Shown here piece by piece: positions 51,744 to 62,266 of a DNA stretch of 64,000 nt (its first letter is position 1; every line of letters starts with the position of its first letter). The notes below the pieces were generated by a model, which saw nothing but the letters and a program-made list of their open reading frames with translations, ran no database searches and was not told where the DNA came from. Where the stretch lies: NCBI RefSeq assembly GCF_022179085.1, contig NZ_BPQE01000011.1:1-64000 (forward strand), written 5' to 3'. The DNA comes from Methylobacterium aerolatum (GTDB taxonomy: Bacteria > Pseudomonadota > Alphaproteobacteria > Rhizobiales > Beijerinckiaceae). Position numbers and translations under genes: made by a program.

Positions 51744-52056
51744 TGCGAGGGCGGGGGCCGGTCCGCCTCCGGCGGGCCGGACGATTCATCCGCACAAATT
51801 CGCTCAAGAGTTGCATTTTTCTGCCGATTGCCGAGGCGACCGGAGACGGAAGCCGTTCAACTACGCACTAAAATTGGTGCATTGAAGCCACAGGATGGTC
51901 TCCACAGGGGAAAACGTGACTGTTGGGGAGTTGCCGGGTGGCCCCGTGCGACCCATCGTGAGTGGTATGCTGACGCTTTCGCCCGCGAGGCCCTCGCCTC
52001 CGCCCCCAGGTCTCGTCGCCCGCGTGCCGGGCCGCGCACCCACGAGTGCCCGCCCG

Positions 52057-53265
52057 ATGCTGTACGATGCGTTCGACTTCCAGACCGACCTGGCCGAACA
52101 GGTGCGGGGATGGGGGCGCATCCTCGATTCGGCGTGGACGCCCTGGGCCGGGTTCAGCGAGCCGATCAACTGGCTCTCGGCCGGCGCCCGCATGATGATG
52201 CGCACCGGCCTGACCTTCGCCCGCCCCGCCTACGGGATCGATTCGGTGATGGTCGGCAACCGTGAGGTCGCGGTGTCGGAGGAGGCGGTGGAGGTCACGC
52301 CGTTCTCGACGCTGCTGCGCTTCCGCAAGGACATCCACACCGAGCAGCCCAAGGTGCTGGTCGTGGCGCCCCTGTCCGGCCACTTCGCGACGCTGCTCCG
52401 CGCCACCGTGCGCACGATGCTGCCGGACCACGACGTCTATATCACCGACTGGCACAACGCCCGCGACGTGCCCCTGTCCGAGGGCCGGTTCGGGTTCGAC
52501 GACTACGTCGCCCACCTGATCCGCTTCCTCGGGACCATGGGCGAGGGGTCGCATATCCTCGCCGTGTGCCAGCCGGCGGTGCAGGCGCTCGTGGCCGCCG
52601 CCGTGATGGCGCAGACCAAGGATGCCGCCGCGCCCCGCTCGATGACGCTGATGGCGGGGCCGGTGGATTGCCGCATCAATCCCACGGGCGTGAACGAACT
52701 CGCCACCTCGAAGCCGATCGAGTGGTTCGAGCAGAACCTGATCGCCACGGTGCCCTCCCGCCACAAGGGAGCCGGGCGCCGGGTCTATCCCGGTTTCCTG
52801 CAGGTCTCGGCCTTCATGTCGATGAACGCCAAGCGCCATATGCAGGGCCATGCCGACCTGTTTTGGCACTTTGTGAACGGGGAGAGGGACAAGGCGGCGG
52901 CGATCGAGACCTTCTACGACGAGTATTTCGCCGTCCTCGACCTCGCGGCCGACTTTTACCTGGAGACGGTCAAGACCGTGTTTCAGGATTACACCCTCGC
53001 CAAGAACGAGCTGACGTGGCGCGGCGAGGCGATCGACATGCGCTCCGTGCGCAAGACGGCGCTGATGACCGTCGAGGGCGAGCGGGACGACATCTGCGCC
53101 GTCGGCCAGACCATGGCGGCCCACGATCTCTGCTCCAGCCTGCCGCCCTACATGCGCACCCACCACCTCCAGGCGGGCGTGGGCCATTACGGCGTCTTCG
53201 CCGGCAAGCGCTGGGACACGCAGATCTATCCGCAGGTGCGCAACTTCATCCAGTCGCACGCCTGA
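52057..53265 (+). CDS. phaZ: Intracellular poly(3-hydroxybutyrate) depolymerase
   Basis: PhaZ mobilises stored PHB granules by hydrolysing the polymer. The 402-residue protein starts MLYDAFDFQTDLAEQVRGW, the normal family start, and has the N-terminal PHB_depo segment. Cys171 in LAVCQPAVQAL is the nucleophile in place of the usual lipase Ser, as in Ralstonia PhaZ1; DWHNARDVPL and TVEGERDDICAVGQT with the catalytic Asp and GVGHYGVF with the His complete the site. An in-frame ATG at 51895 would add 54 Pro-rich residues and lacks a good ribosome site. This indicates that the organism makes PHB. Confidence 0.92.
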   Translation: MLYDAFDFQTDLAEQVRGWGRILDSAWTPWAGFSEPINWLSAGARMMMRTGLTFARPAYGIDSVMVGNREVAVSEEAVEVTPFSTLLRFRKDIHTEQPKVLVVAPLSGHFATLLRATVRTMLPDHDVYITDWHNARDVPLSEGRFGFDDYVAHLIRFLGTMGEGSHILAVCQPAVQALVAAAVMAQTKDAAAPRSMTLMAGPVDCRINPTGVNELATSKPIEWFEQNLIATVPSRHKGAGRRVYPGFLQVSAFMSMNAKRHMQGHADLFWHFVNGERDKAAAIETFYDEYFAVLDLAADFYLETVKTVFQDYTLAKNELTWRGEAIDMRSVRKTALMTVEGERDDICAVGQTMAAHDLCSSLPPYMRTHHLQAGVGHYGVFAGKRWDTQIYPQVRNFIQSHA

Positions 53266-53336
53266 GCCGGTGGGGCCGCGCCGTCGCGCCGATTTGACCC
53301 GGAGTCCCGCCGGGGCCACCATGCTAGCGTGATGGA

Positions 53337-55958
53337 ATGAGCGAAACGGGCAGCGTGAGCGGCAAGCGCAACGGTGCGGAGAACGGCGGGACTGGCGACG
53401 CGAACGCCCGGCTCGACCGTCTCGTCGGGCAGGCGAAGGCCGTCGCCCTGTGGGAGGCCGCGTGGCCGGTGCTCTGGCGCAGCCTCGCCGTCGTCCTCGC
53501 CTTCCTCGCTGTCTCGTGGGTGGGGCTGTGGCTCGACCTCGCGCCCCTCTGGCGGCAGGTGGGCCTCGCCGCCTTCGCCGTGACGCTGGGCGTCTCGCTC
53601 TTCCCCCTCGTGCGGCTCGCCAGACTAGACCGCCGCGCGGCCCTCGCACGGCTCGACCGGGAGGCGGCGGCCCGTGATCCGCGCCTCGCCCACGGACCCG
53701 CCTCGGCGGCGCAGGATGCCCTCGCCGTGGGCGCGGACGATGCTGGGAGCCGGGCGCTCTGGGACCTCCACCGCGCCCGCGCGGCGAAGGCGGTGGCTGC
53801 CCTGCGGATCGGCCCGCCGAAGCCCGGCATGGTCCGGCGCGATCCCTACGCCCTGCGGGCCGGGATCGTCGTGGCGGCGGTGGCGGCCCTGTTCGTCGCC
53901 GGCCCGGAATGGCGCCAGCGCCTTGCCTCCGCCTTCGATTGGCACGAGCCCCAGCCCCCCGGCCCGAATTTCCGCATCGACGGTTGGATCGATCCGCCGG
54001 TCTACACGCGGATGCCGCCGCTCCTCCTCACCATCGGCGCGGGGGACCAGCGGCTGCGGGCGCCGGTCAACTCGCAGCTCATCATCCGCATCGCCGGGGC
54101 CGACCAGGAGACGCAGGCGCGCCTCACGCCGGGGCCGGGCCTCGTCCCCGTGCCGGGCCAGCCGCCCCGGCCCGACCTGCGGGAGGAGCGCTTCCGCCTC
54201 ACCGGCTCCACCGACCTCACCCTCGCCACGCCCGCCGGGCGCCAGCACCTCACCCTCGAGGCGATCCCCGATCGCCCGCCGGAGGTGAGCCTCGTGGGCG
54301 GCCCGGAGGTGAACGGCCGGGGGACCTTCACCCTGACCTACCGGGCGAGCGACGACTACGGCATCGCCTCCGCCGAGGGCATCGTCGAGCCGGCGACGGC
54401 CGGGCGCAGCCTCGTGCCGCCGCCCAGGATCGCCCTGGCGCTGCCCTCCGATCCGAGCGGTCAGGCGGACATCAAGTCGCTGGTCGATCTCACCGACAAC
54501 CCGTGGGCGGGCGCCACCGTGCGCTTCCACATCCTCGTGAAGGACGAGGCGGGCCAGGAGGGCAGGACCCCCGCCGCCGAGATGACTCTGCCGGGGCGGC
54601 GCTTCCGCGATCCGCTCGCCCGCTCGCTTGCCGAGGAGCGCCGCCGCCTCGTCACGGAGCCCGACCGCGGCCGCAGCCGCGTCCAGGCGAGCCTCGACGG
54701 GCTGCTCGTGGCGCCGGAACTGTTCACGCCCCAGGCTTCGGTGTTCCTCGGCCTGCGCACGGCGGCGAACCGCCTGCGGCAGGCTTCCTCCGACGCCGAT
54801 CTCACGGAAGTGGCCGACCTCCTCTGGGAGATGGCCCTGAAGATCGAGGACGGCGACCTTTCGGATGCCGAGAAGCAGCTGCGCCAAGCACAGGACCGCC
54901 TGAAGGAGGCGATCGACCGGAACGCCCCCGACGAGGAGATCAAGCGGCTGACGCAGGACCTGAAGCAGGCCCTCGACAAGTTCCTGAACGAGATGGCCCA
55001 GAAGCAGGGCAAAGAGCCCAACCAGCAGCAGAGCCAGAAGGGCGATCAGCAGAATTCGAAGACCGTCACGTCGGACGATCTGAACAAGATGATCCAGCAG
55101 ATGGAAGAGGCGATGAAGCGCGGCGACACTGCCGAGGCCCAGCGCTTGATGGAGCAGCTGCGCAACATCCTCGAGAACCTGCAGACGGCGCAGAAGGGCC
55201 AGAAGGGCAACGAGTCCGCCCGCCAGATGCAACAGCAGATGCGCGACCTCGACAAGATGACCCGCGACCAGCAGGAGCTGCGCGACGAGACCTTCCGCGA
55301 CGGCCAGCAACAACAGCAGGGCCAGCGCCAGCAGAACCGGGGCCAGCCCCAGCAGGGACAGCGCGGCCAGCAGCAGCAGCAGGGCCAGCAAAACTCCCCC
55401 GGTCAGCAGGGCCAGCAGGGTCAGAAGAAGGGGCAGCAGGGCCAGGGCGATCAACAGGGCAGCACCGGGGAGCGCCAGCAGGCGCTGCGAGAGCGGCTCC
55501 AGGATCTGGAGCAGCGCATGAAGGAGAACGGGATGCGCGGCGAGCAGGGCCTCGCCGATGCCGAGGATGCCATGCGCGAGGCCGAGGAGGCCCTGAAGCA
55601 GGGCCGGGACGGCGACGCCGCCGATGCCCAGGGCCGCGCCCTCGACGGTCTCAAGAAGGGCGCCGAAGGCATGGCGCAACAGATGCAGGACATGGCCCAG
55701 GCCCAGGGCGAGGGCCAGCAGGGCGAGGGCCAGCAGCCCGGCCAGGAAGGGCAGGCCGGCGCCCGCGACAACGACCCCCTCGGCCGCCCGACCCGCGGGC
55801 GCGAGATGAGCGACGGCCGCGTCCGCGTCCCCACCGCCGACGAATCGGCCGTGCAGCGCGCCCGCCGGATCATGGAGGAGCTGCGCCGCAAGCTCGGCGA
55901 CCCGACCCGGCCTCAGGAGGAGCTGGACTACTTCGAACGGCTGCTGCGGCGGAACTAG
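53337..55958 (+). CDS. TIGR02302/DUF4175-family membrane protein, Gln-rich
   Basis: The 873-residue protein has two N-terminal membrane helices (SLAVVLAFLAVSWVGLWLDL; VGLAAFAVTLGVSLFPLV) and a third near residue 180. A ~300-residue periplasmic part with Ig-like strands follows (RIDGWIDPPVYTRMPPL; LTYRASDDYGIASAEGIVEP). A helical region carries EDGDLSDAEKQLRQAQDRLK, then a long low-complexity stretch of Gln, Gly and Arg (~residues 655-715), and a helical C-terminus (RVRVPTADESAVQRARRIM). The family is confined to Alphaproteobacteria and its function is unknown. The TAG stop lies inside the arm of the composite palindrome that follows. Confidence 0.85.
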   Translation: MSETGSVSGKRNGAENGGTGDANARLDRLVGQAKAVALWEAAWPVLWRSLAVVLAFLAVSWVGLWLDLAPLWRQVGLAAFAVTLGVSLFPLVRLARLDRRAALARLDREAAARDPRLAHGPASAAQDALAVGADDAGSRALWDLHRARAAKAVAALRIGPPKPGMVRRDPYALRAGIVVAAVAALFVAGPEWRQRLASAFDWHEPQPPGPNFRIDGWIDPPVYTRMPPLLLTIGAGDQRLRAPVNSQLIIRIAGADQETQARLTPGPGLVPVPGQPPRPDLREERFRLTGSTDLTLATPAGRQHLTLEAIPDRPPEVSLVGGPEVNGRGTFTLTYRASDDYGIASAEGIVEPATAGRSLVPPPRIALALPSDPSGQADIKSLVDLTDNPWAGATVRFHILVKDEAGQEGRTPAAEMTLPGRRFRDPLARSLAEERRRLVTEPDRGRSRVQASLDGLLVAPELFTPQASVFLGLRTAANRLRQASSDADLTEVADLLWEMALKIEDGDLSDAEKQLRQAQDRLKEAIDRNAPDEEIKRLTQDLKQALDKFLNEMAQKQGKEPNQQQSQKGDQQNSKTVTSDDLNKMIQQMEEAMKRGDTAEAQRLMEQLRNILENLQTAQKGQKGNESARQMQQQMRDLDKMTRDQQELRDETFRDGQQQQQGQRQQNRGQPQQGQRGQQQQQGQQNSPGQQGQQGQKKGQQGQGDQQGSTGERQQALRERLQDLEQRMKENGMRGEQGLADAEDAMREAEEALKQGRDGDAADAQGRALDGLKKGAEGMAQQMQDMAQAQGEGQQGEGQQPGQEGQAGARDNDPLGRPTRGREMSDGRVRVPTADESAVQRARRIMEELRRKLGDPTRPQEELDYFERLLRRN

Positions 55959-56126
55959 AGCGTTTTCGGTTTGATCCGGATCGCCTGCTTGACCGTCTTT
56001 GCGAGCGAAGCGAAGCAATCCAGCGATCCACCACGTCCGGTCAGGTCCCGCCGCCCTGGATTGCTTCGCTGACGCTCGCAAAGACGGTTCCGGCGTATGA
56101 TCCGGGTTTCCCCGAAAACGCTCTAG
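55955..56126. repeat. Nested palindrome: type A repeat inside a 15-bp inverted repeat
   Basis: CTAGAGCGTTTTCGG (55955-55969) and CCGAAAACGCTCTAG (56112-56126) are perfect complementary arms, with GATCCGGATC and ATGATCCGGG just inside. They enclose a type A repeat (55994-56086; CGTCTTTGCGAGCGAAGCGA to TCGCTGACGCTCGCAAAGACG). The left arm contains the stop codon of the upstream gene. Confidence 0.85.
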
Positions 56127-56150
56127 CGCCGGGCCCGACGTCTCCCTGGC

Positions 56151-56240
56151 TGTCTTTGCGAGCGGAGCGAAGCACTCCAGGGATGCGCTCGCTCGGTGGC
56201 GTCCCGCTGCCCTGGATGCGTCGTTCCGCTCGCAATGACG
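56151..56240. repeat. Palindromic repeat, type A (decayed copy)
   Basis: Begins TGTCTTTGCGAGCGGAGCGA, AGCACTCCAGGG, and closes CCCTGGATGCGTCGTTCCGC, TCGCAATGACG. It follows the nested copy by 24 bp; together they fill the 306-bp gap before chrA. Confidence 0.78.
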
Positions 56241-56264
56241 GCAGACCGGCAACGACCCGCGGTC

Positions 56265-57644
56265 CTATCCCGTCGTGTAACCCGCGAGATGCAGGGCGAT
56301 GCCCGCCGCCGCGCATCCCGCCAGGACCGTCACCATCCCGGCGCCAAAGCGGAGAGTCGCGATCACAGCGGCGAGCGACAGGACGAGCGCCGCCGGATCG
56401 AGGCTCGCCGGAACCGGCACATCCACGGCGAGCCCGAGGCCGCGCAGCGGTACCACCTCCCGGAAGATCGTGTGGAGGAAGAACCAGACCGCAAGGTTGA
56501 GGATCACCCCCACCACCGCCGCCGTCACGGCTCCCAGCGCCCCCGCCACGACCCGGTTGCCGCGTAGGGACTCGGCGAAGGGCGCCGCCAGGAACACGAA
56601 CAGGAAGCAGGGGACGAACGTCACCCAGGTCGCCAGCAGGCCTCCGAGGATGCCGGAGACCAAGGGCGTGAGGTCGCCGGGGTTCCGGTAGGCCCCGAGG
56701 AAGGCCACGAACTGCATCACCATGATCAGCGGCCCCGGCGTCGTCTCCGCGAGGCCGAGCCCGTCGAGCATCTCCCGGGCGCTCAACCAGTGGAAGTTCT
56801 CCACCGCCTGCTGCGCCACGTAGGCGAGGGCCGCATAGGCGCCGCCGAAGGTCACCACCGCCATCGTAGAGAAGAAGGTGGCGATCCGCGAGAACACGTC
56901 GGCGGACCCGAGGGTCAGCAGGATCGCAACTACCGGCACGAGCCAGAGCGCGAGGCAGACCAGGGCCAGCCAGAGGGCGCCCCGCCGGTCCCGCGCATGG
57001 GCGGGGAGGCCGTCGCCGAGGAGGCTGCTCCCCGCCTCGGCCCCGCCCCCGTGCGGCCCGCCGCCGAAGGCCGTCGAGCCGGCGCGGGCCGCGACGAACC
57101 CCGCGAGGCCCGCCCCAAGTACGATCGCCGGGAAGGGCAGGCCGAACACGAAGATGCCGAGGAAGGCGAGGGCGGCTAGCGTCCACTGCGCGCGGGTGCG
57201 CAGGGCGCGCCGCCCCACACGCACCACCGCCTGCAGCACGACGGCCAGCACCGCGGCCTTGAGGCCGAAGAACACGGCGCCGATGGCCGGCACTTGGCCG
57301 TAGAGCGCGTAGACGATGGACAGCGCCATGATCGAGACGGCGCCGGGCAGAACGAACAGCACCCCGGCGATCACTCCGCCGGGCGCCCGATGCATCAGCC
57401 AGCCGAGATAGGTGGCGAGCTGCTGCGCCTCCGGTCCGGGGAGCAGCATGCAGACGTTGAGAGCGTGCAGGAAGCGGACCTCATCGACCCAGCGACGTTC
57501 CTCCACGACGATCCGGTGCATCACCGCGATCTGCCCGGCGGGGCCGCCGAAGGAGAGGGCGGCGATCCGCGCCCAGACGCCGGTGGCCTCGCGCAGGCTC
57601 ACACCGTGAGGGGGAGGGGCGGGCCCCGCGGTGTGGGTCGGCAT
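56265..57644 (-). CDS. chrA: Chromate transporter ChrA
   Basis: ChrA exports chromate using the proton motive force. The 459-residue protein is the two-domain (long-chain) form. The first half has SFGGPAGQIAVMHRIVVEE and LLPGPEAQQLATYLG; the second half repeats the plan with VVTFGGAYAALAYVAQQAVE and ETTPGPLIMVMQFVAFLGA. About a dozen hydrophobic segments are visible. It stands alone, without the regulator ChrB. It could confer chromate tolerance, but the native substrate of chromosomal copies is uncertain. Confidence 0.92.
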   Translation of the reverse strand: MPTHTAGPAPPPHGVSLREATGVWARIAALSFGGPAGQIAVMHRIVVEERRWVDEVRFLHALNVCMLLPGPEAQQLATYLGWLMHRAPGGVIAGVLFVLPGAVSIMALSIVYALYGQVPAIGAVFFGLKAAVLAVVLQAVVRVGRRALRTRAQWTLAALAFLGIFVFGLPFPAIVLGAGLAGFVAARAGSTAFGGGPHGGGAEAGSSLLGDGLPAHARDRRGALWLALVCLALWLVPVVAILLTLGSADVFSRIATFFSTMAVVTFGGAYAALAYVAQQAVENFHWLSAREMLDGLGLAETTPGPLIMVMQFVAFLGAYRNPGDLTPLVSGILGGLLATWVTFVPCFLFVFLAAPFAESLRGNRVVAGALGAVTAAVVGVILNLAVWFFLHTIFREVVPLRGLGLAVDVPVPASLDPAALVLSLAAVIATLRFGAGMVTVLAGCAAAGIALHLAGYTTG

Positions 57645-57671
57645 ACGGTCCCGCCTTGCGTACGAGGTGGC

Positions 57672-58541
57672 CTAAGAGACCGGCGGCATCCAGGGCGCCT
57701 CGGCCTCCACCTTATTCAGGCAGCACTTCTTGAACTTCTTGCCTGAGCCGCACGGGCAGGGATCGTTGCGCCCCACGTCCTTGAACGGGTTGCGCTGCGG
57801 CTCGCCGAACCCCTCGCGTGTCCAATCGAGGTCGCCGACGGGGTCGTCGAGATAGCCGTAATCGTCGGGCAAGCGTTCCGGATCGTCGGGGTGCCGCTCG
57901 GCCTCCCGGAGGGCGTCCTTGAACCATTGCGGATCGCTGTAGTCCGGGTCCATCCGGCCATCCTGCCACGCGGCCTCTACCCGTGGGGCGAGGTCGCGGA
58001 AGCCGAGCATGGCGATGGCCTCTTCCCACGCGCTCCAGCCGAGGTCCTTCTCGACGGCCGCCTTGGCGTCGTCGAAGCGCACCAGCACACGGTGCAGGTC
58101 GTCGCGCGGGATCCGTCCGTCGAGGCACAGGAAAGCCGCCGCCGACAGAGCCGCCTGACGGATCGCGTCCTCGAGGCTGCTGTCGAGGATCAGGCGAAAG
58201 AGCGGGTCCGTTTCGCCGTCGTAGACGCTCGCCAGGATGCGCGGCAGCGTCGAGGTCACGGCGTCGCCGAGGGCGCCGTCCACCACGTCCAGGTCCTGCC
58301 GCAGCAGGGAGAGCAGCGGGGGGTAGGCGCGGGCATCCCGGGCGTGGGCCATGACGTGCAGGCCCCAGAACAGGAGGTTCGCCTCCGCCTCGGAAAGGTC
58401 CGCGCCGCCCGCCGCCTTGTCGAGCACCGGCAGCGTGGCGTCGGCGATGGCATCCGGATGCTCCAGCGCCTTGCGCAGGGCTGCGGCGGGCAGATGCACC
58501 GCCGCGGCGAGATCCTCGATGAGCAGCGCGATGGGATCCAT
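57672..58541 (-). CDS. DUF1186 protein with C-terminal SEC-C zinc motif
   Basis: The 289-residue protein is mostly helical HEAT-like repeats ([40 protein letters not shown]) typical of DUF1186. A C-terminal SEC-C motif, [16 protein letters not shown], should bind zinc as in SecA. The role is unknown. It starts seven bases after the pheT stop on the same strand and is likely cotranscribed with the pheST unit. Confidence 0.85.
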   Translation of the reverse strand: MDPIALLIEDLAAAVHLPAAALRKALEHPDAIADATLPVLDKAAGGADLSEAEANLLFWGLHVMAHARDARAYPPLLSLLRQDLDVVDGALGDAVTSTLPRILASVYDGETDPLFRLILDSSLEDAIRQAALSAAAFLCLDGRIPRDDLHRVLVRFDDAKAAVEKDLGWSAWEEAIAMLGFRDLAPRVEAAWQDGRMDPDYSDPQWFKDALREAERHPDDPERLPDDYGYLDDPVGDLDWTREGFGEPQRNPFKDVGRNDPCPCGSGKKFKKCCLNKVEAEAPWMPPVS

Positions 58542-58548
58542 GCCGGTC

Positions 58549-60969
58549 TCAGCCCCGCAGGGTCGCCCCCGTCTTGCGGGACACCTCCGCGACGATCCTG
58601 GCGCTCACCGCCTCGATCTCCGCGTCGGTCAGGGTCTTGTCCGTGGGCTGCAGCCGCACCGCGATGGCGATGGACTTCGCGCCCTCGGCCACGCCCGGCC
58701 CTTCGTAGAGGTCGAAGACTTCGACGCCGGCGATCAGCTTGCGCTCGGCACCCTGGGCGGCCTTCACCACGTCGGCGGCCGGGACGTCGCGGCCGACCAC
58801 GAAGGCGAAGTCGCGGGTGAGCGGCTGGAACTCGGAGAGGGCCAGCGCCGGCTTCGCCTTGGTCGGCTTGTGCTTGGGCAGCGGTAGCGCATCGAGGACG
58901 ATCTCGAAGGCGACCAGGGTGCCCTTCAGGTCGAGGGCCTGCATCGTGCGGGGATGGACCTCGCCGAACCAGCCGATCTCGGTCTTCGGCCCGAAGCGGA
59001 GGGTGCCCGAGCGGCCGGGATGCAGCCACGCCGGCCCCCCCGCCGCGACCTGGAGGCCGCCCAGGGGGATGCCGAGGCTGGCGAGCAGCGCGAGGGCGTC
59101 CGCCTTGGCGTCGAAGGCATCGACGGTACGCGCGGCGCCGTCCCAATGGCGCCCGGCGCCGAGGAGGGTGGCGGTGCTGCGCCGGACGGCGGCGGCGCGG
59201 ATGGTCTGCCCCTCGGGCTGATCGTCCGCGAAGCACTGGCCGACCTCGAACAGGGCGGCGTCCGGGTAGGCCCGGTCGGCGTTGCGCTGGGCGGCCCGCA
59301 GCAGGCCCGGCACGAGGCTCGGGCGCATGTCCGAGAGGTCGGAGGCAATGGGGTTGGCGAGCTTCACCGTCGCCCCGCCGCCGCCGAACAACGTCGCGTC
59401 GCCGTGGGGGATGAACGACCACGTCACCGCCTCCATCAGGCCGCGACTCGCCAGCGCCCGCTTGGCGAGGCGCGTGCGCCGCTGCATCGGCGTGAGAAGC
59501 GGACGGGCGATCCCGGCCGGGCGGGGGAGGGGCTTCGGATCGATCCGGTCGAGCCCGGCGATGCGGATCACTTCCTCCACGAGATCGGCCTTGCCCTCGA
59601 TATCCGGGCGCCAGGAGGGGGTGAGCACCTTCACCCGGTCGCCGGTGCCGGAGACGTGGAAGCCGAGGGATTCCAGCGTGACCTTCATCTCGGCGCGGGG
59701 CACCTCGATCCCGGCGAGGCGGCGAACCTCGCTCCACGGGAATTCGACGATGCGCTCGGTCTCCGGCGGTTCGCCGACGACCGTCGCCTCGCTCGCCGTG
59801 CCTCCGCACAGGTCGAGGACGAGGCGCGTGGCGAGATCGAGGCCCGGCAGGGTGAAGAGCGGATCGACGCCGCGCTCGAAGCGGTAGCGGGCATCCGTCA
59901 CGATCCCCAGCCGCCGCCCGCTCTGGGCGATGTTGGCGGGATCCCACAGGGCGGATTCGATCAGCACGTCCGTGGTGGCCCCGTCGCAGCCGGAGGCTTC
60001 GCCGCCCATGATGCCGGCGATGGACTCGACGCCATTCTCGTCCGCGATCACGACGGTGTCGTCGGTCAGCGTATGGGTCTTGCCGTCGAGGGCGAGCAGG
60101 GTCTCGCCCGGCTTGGCCCGGCGGACGGTGAGGCCTCCCTTCACCTTCCCCGCGTCGAAGACGTGGAGCGGGCGGCCTCGGTCGAAGGTGACGTAGTTGG
60201 TGATGTCCACCAACGCGTTGATCGGACGAAGGCCGATGGCCCGCAGGCGGGCCTGCATCCACTCGGGCGACGGGCCGTTCGTCACGCCGCGCACGAGGCG
60301 CAGGGCGAAGAGCGGGCAGAGGCCGCTGTCGGCGGGCTCGAAGGCGAGGTCCACCCCGACGGGGCAGGGCCCCTCGCCGCGCACGGCCGGCTGGGCTGCC
60401 GACTTGAGGGTTCCGAGCCCGGCGGCCGCGAGGTCGCGGGCGATGCCGTGGACCGAGGTGCAATCCGGCCTGTTCGGGGTGAGGTTGATCTCGATGACCG
60501 GATCGTCCAGCCCGGCGAAGGCGGCGTAGGGCGTGCCCGCCGGGGCATCGGTCGTCAGGTCGATGATGCCGTCGTGATCCTCGCCCAGCCCCAGTTCGGC
60601 CGCCGAGCACAGCATCCCCCGGCTCTCGACCCCGCGGATGGTGCCCACCGACAGGGTGATGTTCTTGCCCGGCACGTAGGTGCCCGGCGGGGCGAACACC
60701 GTGCGCATCCCGGCCCGGGCGTTCGGCGCGCCGCACACCACCTGCACGGGCGCACCTTCGCCCGTGTCCACGGAGCAGACCCGCAGCCGGTCGGCGTTCG
60801 GGTGCTGCTCGGCGGACAGCACGTGGGCGACGACGTAGGGCTTCAGCGTCGCCGCCTTGTCCTCGATCCCTTCGACCTCGAGGCCGATGCGGGTCAGGGT
60901 TTCGGCGACCGTGTCCAGGGACGCCTCGGTGTCGAGGTAGTCCTTGAGCCAGGAGAGGGTGAATTTCAT
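58549..60969 (-). CDS. pheT: Phenylalanyl-tRNA synthetase beta subunit
   Basis: PheT forms the alpha2-beta2 enzyme that charges tRNA-Phe. The 806-residue length is normal. It starts [17 protein letters not shown], then has the tRNA-binding EMAP-like domain ([15 protein letters not shown]-type stretch reading [20 protein letters not shown]), the B3/4 editing domain ([20 protein letters not shown]), B5 and the catalytic-like core. The C-terminal ferredoxin-fold anticodon-binding domain ends the protein ([20 protein letters not shown]). It lies 46 bp after pheS. Confidence 0.96.
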   Translation of the reverse strand: MKFTLSWLKDYLDTEASLDTVAETLTRIGLEVEGIEDKAATLKPYVVAHVLSAEQHPNADRLRVCSVDTGEGAPVQVVCGAPNARAGMRTVFAPPGTYVPGKNITLSVGTIRGVESRGMLCSAAELGLGEDHDGIIDLTTDAPAGTPYAAFAGLDDPVIEINLTPNRPDCTSVHGIARDLAAAGLGTLKSAAQPAVRGEGPCPVGVDLAFEPADSGLCPLFALRLVRGVTNGPSPEWMQARLRAIGLRPINALVDITNYVTFDRGRPLHVFDAGKVKGGLTVRRAKPGETLLALDGKTHTLTDDTVVIADENGVESIAGIMGGEASGCDGATTDVLIESALWDPANIAQSGRRLGIVTDARYRFERGVDPLFTLPGLDLATRLVLDLCGGTASEATVVGEPPETERIVEFPWSEVRRLAGIEVPRAEMKVTLESLGFHVSGTGDRVKVLTPSWRPDIEGKADLVEEVIRIAGLDRIDPKPLPRPAGIARPLLTPMQRRTRLAKRALASRGLMEAVTWSFIPHGDATLFGGGGATVKLANPIASDLSDMRPSLVPGLLRAAQRNADRAYPDAALFEVGQCFADDQPEGQTIRAAAVRRSTATLLGAGRHWDGAARTVDAFDAKADALALLASLGIPLGGLQVAAGGPAWLHPGRSGTLRFGPKTEIGWFGEVHPRTMQALDLKGTLVAFEIVLDALPLPKHKPTKAKPALALSEFQPLTRDFAFVVGRDVPAADVVKAAQGAERKLIAGVEVFDLYEGPGVAEGAKSIAIAVRLQPTDKTLTDAEIEAVSARIVAEVSRKTGATLRG

Positions 60970-61015
60970 CGGTTTCGGCTCGGGAAGAGGAACGGTCGAG
61001 GGCGCGGCGCGGGCT

Positions 61016-62098
61016 CTAGCCCGTCAGCCCGCCCACGAGGCTCGGCACGTCGAGGGGCCGGAAGCCGTAATGGTCGAGCCAGCGGACATCGGCCTCGAAG
61101 AACGGGCGCAGGTCGGGCATCCCGTATTTCAGCATGGCGATGCGATCGAGCCCCACGCCGAAGGCGAAGCCCTGGACGGCGTCCGGATCGAGGCCGCAAT
61201 TCCTCAGCACGTTCGGGTGGACCATCCCGCAGCCGAGGATCTCCAGCCAGTCGGTCCCCTCGCCGAAGCGGATCTCGCCGCCCTTGCGCGAGCACTGGAT
61301 GTCCACCTCCGCCGAGGGCTCGGTGAAGGGGAAGAACGACGGCCGGAAGCGCATCTTCACCTGATCGACCTCGAAGAACGCCTTGCAGAACTCCTCGAGC
61401 ACCCATTTCAGGTTGGCGATGTTGGCCGCCGTGTCGATCACCAGCCCTTCAACCTGATGGAACATCGGCGTGTGGGTCTGGTCGGAATCGTGCCGGTAGG
61501 TGCGGCCGGGGATGATCACGCGGATCGGCGGCTGCTGGCTCCGCATGGTGCGGATCTGGACCGGCGAGGTATGGGTGCGGAGCACCTTGCGCTTGCCGTC
61601 CTGGTCGGGGGCCAGAAAGAACGTGTCGTGCATCTCCCGCGCCGGGTGGCCCGGCGGGAAGTTGAGGGCGGTGAAGTTCAGCTCGTCCGTCTCGATGTCC
61701 GGCCCCTCGGCCACCGCGAAGCCCATGTCGGCGAAGATCGCGGTGACCTCGTCGATCACTTGGCTGATCGGGTGGATGCGCCCCCTCGCCTCCGGCGCGT
61801 CGCGCCCCGGCAGGGTGACGTCCACCCGTTCCGAGGCGAGGCGGGCTTCGAGCGCGGCCTCCGCGAGGTCGCTCTTGCGGGCGCTGAGCGCCGTCTGCAC
61901 CCGGTCGCGCAGGCCGTTGATGAGGGGGCCGCGCACCTTGCGCTCGTCCGGCGTCATGGCGCCCAACGTCTTCAGGAGTTCGGAGACGCTGCCCTTCTTG
62001 CCCAGCGCCGCCACGCGGACGGCGTCGAGGGCGCCCTCGTCGGGGGCGGCGGACACCTGGGCCAGGAGATCGCGTTCGAGGCTGTCGAGATCGGTCAT
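61016..62098 (-). CDS. pheS: Phenylalanyl-tRNA synthetase alpha subunit
   Basis: PheS is the catalytic subunit. The 360-residue protein has an N-terminal coiled-coil tRNA-binding arm, then class II motifs: [19 protein letters not shown] (motif 1), [14 protein letters not shown] and [20 protein letters not shown] (motif 2), and [17 protein letters not shown] (motif 3). ATG 62098 starts the family region; an upstream ATG at 62161 adds 21 unrelated residues. It lies downstream of rplT beyond a terminator-like hairpin. Confidence 0.96.
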   Translation of the reverse strand: MTDLDSLERDLLAQVSAAPDEGALDAVRVAALGKKGSVSELLKTLGAMTPDERKVRGPLINGLRDRVQTALSARKSDLAEAALEARLASERVDVTLPGRDAPEARGRIHPISQVIDEVTAIFADMGFAVAEGPDIETDELNFTALNFPPGHPAREMHDTFFLAPDQDGKRKVLRTHTSPVQIRTMRSQQPPIRVIIPGRTYRHDSDQTHTPMFHQVEGLVIDTAANIANLKWVLEEFCKAFFEVDQVKMRFRPSFFPFTEPSAEVDIQCSRKGGEIRFGEGTDWLEILGCGMVHPNVLRNCGLDPDAVQGFAFGVGLDRIAMLKYGMPDLRPFFEADVRWLDHYGFRPLDVPSLVGGLTG

Positions 62099-62208
62099 CG
62101 CTTCATTCGGATCGCGCGGGCCTTCGCCGCCGACGGGTGTGCTTTTGCGCGCCCTTGGCATTCATGCAAGTCGCGCGGACGGATTTTCGGCGGAGCGCCT
62201 GAAACGAC

Positions 62209-62240
62209 GAAGGCGCGGCACCGTCCGGTACCGCGCCTTC
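62209..62240 (-). terminator. Strong hairpin after rplT
   Basis: GAAGGCGCGG and CCGCGCCTTC form a perfect 10-bp stem, extended by further G-C pairs around a small loop, followed on the minus strand by GTCGTTT. It lies 26 bp beyond the rplT stop and 111 bp before pheS, so rpmI-rplT and pheST may be only partly cotranscribed. Confidence 0.75.
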
Positions 62241-62266
62241 CGTCACCTACGGGGAGAAAGGTCGCC

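Noticed and set aside
53625-56252. An 875-codon minus-strand frame antisense to the TIGR02302 gene
   Set aside because: The long Leu/Ala runs are the antisense of Gln-rich codons; no family similarity.
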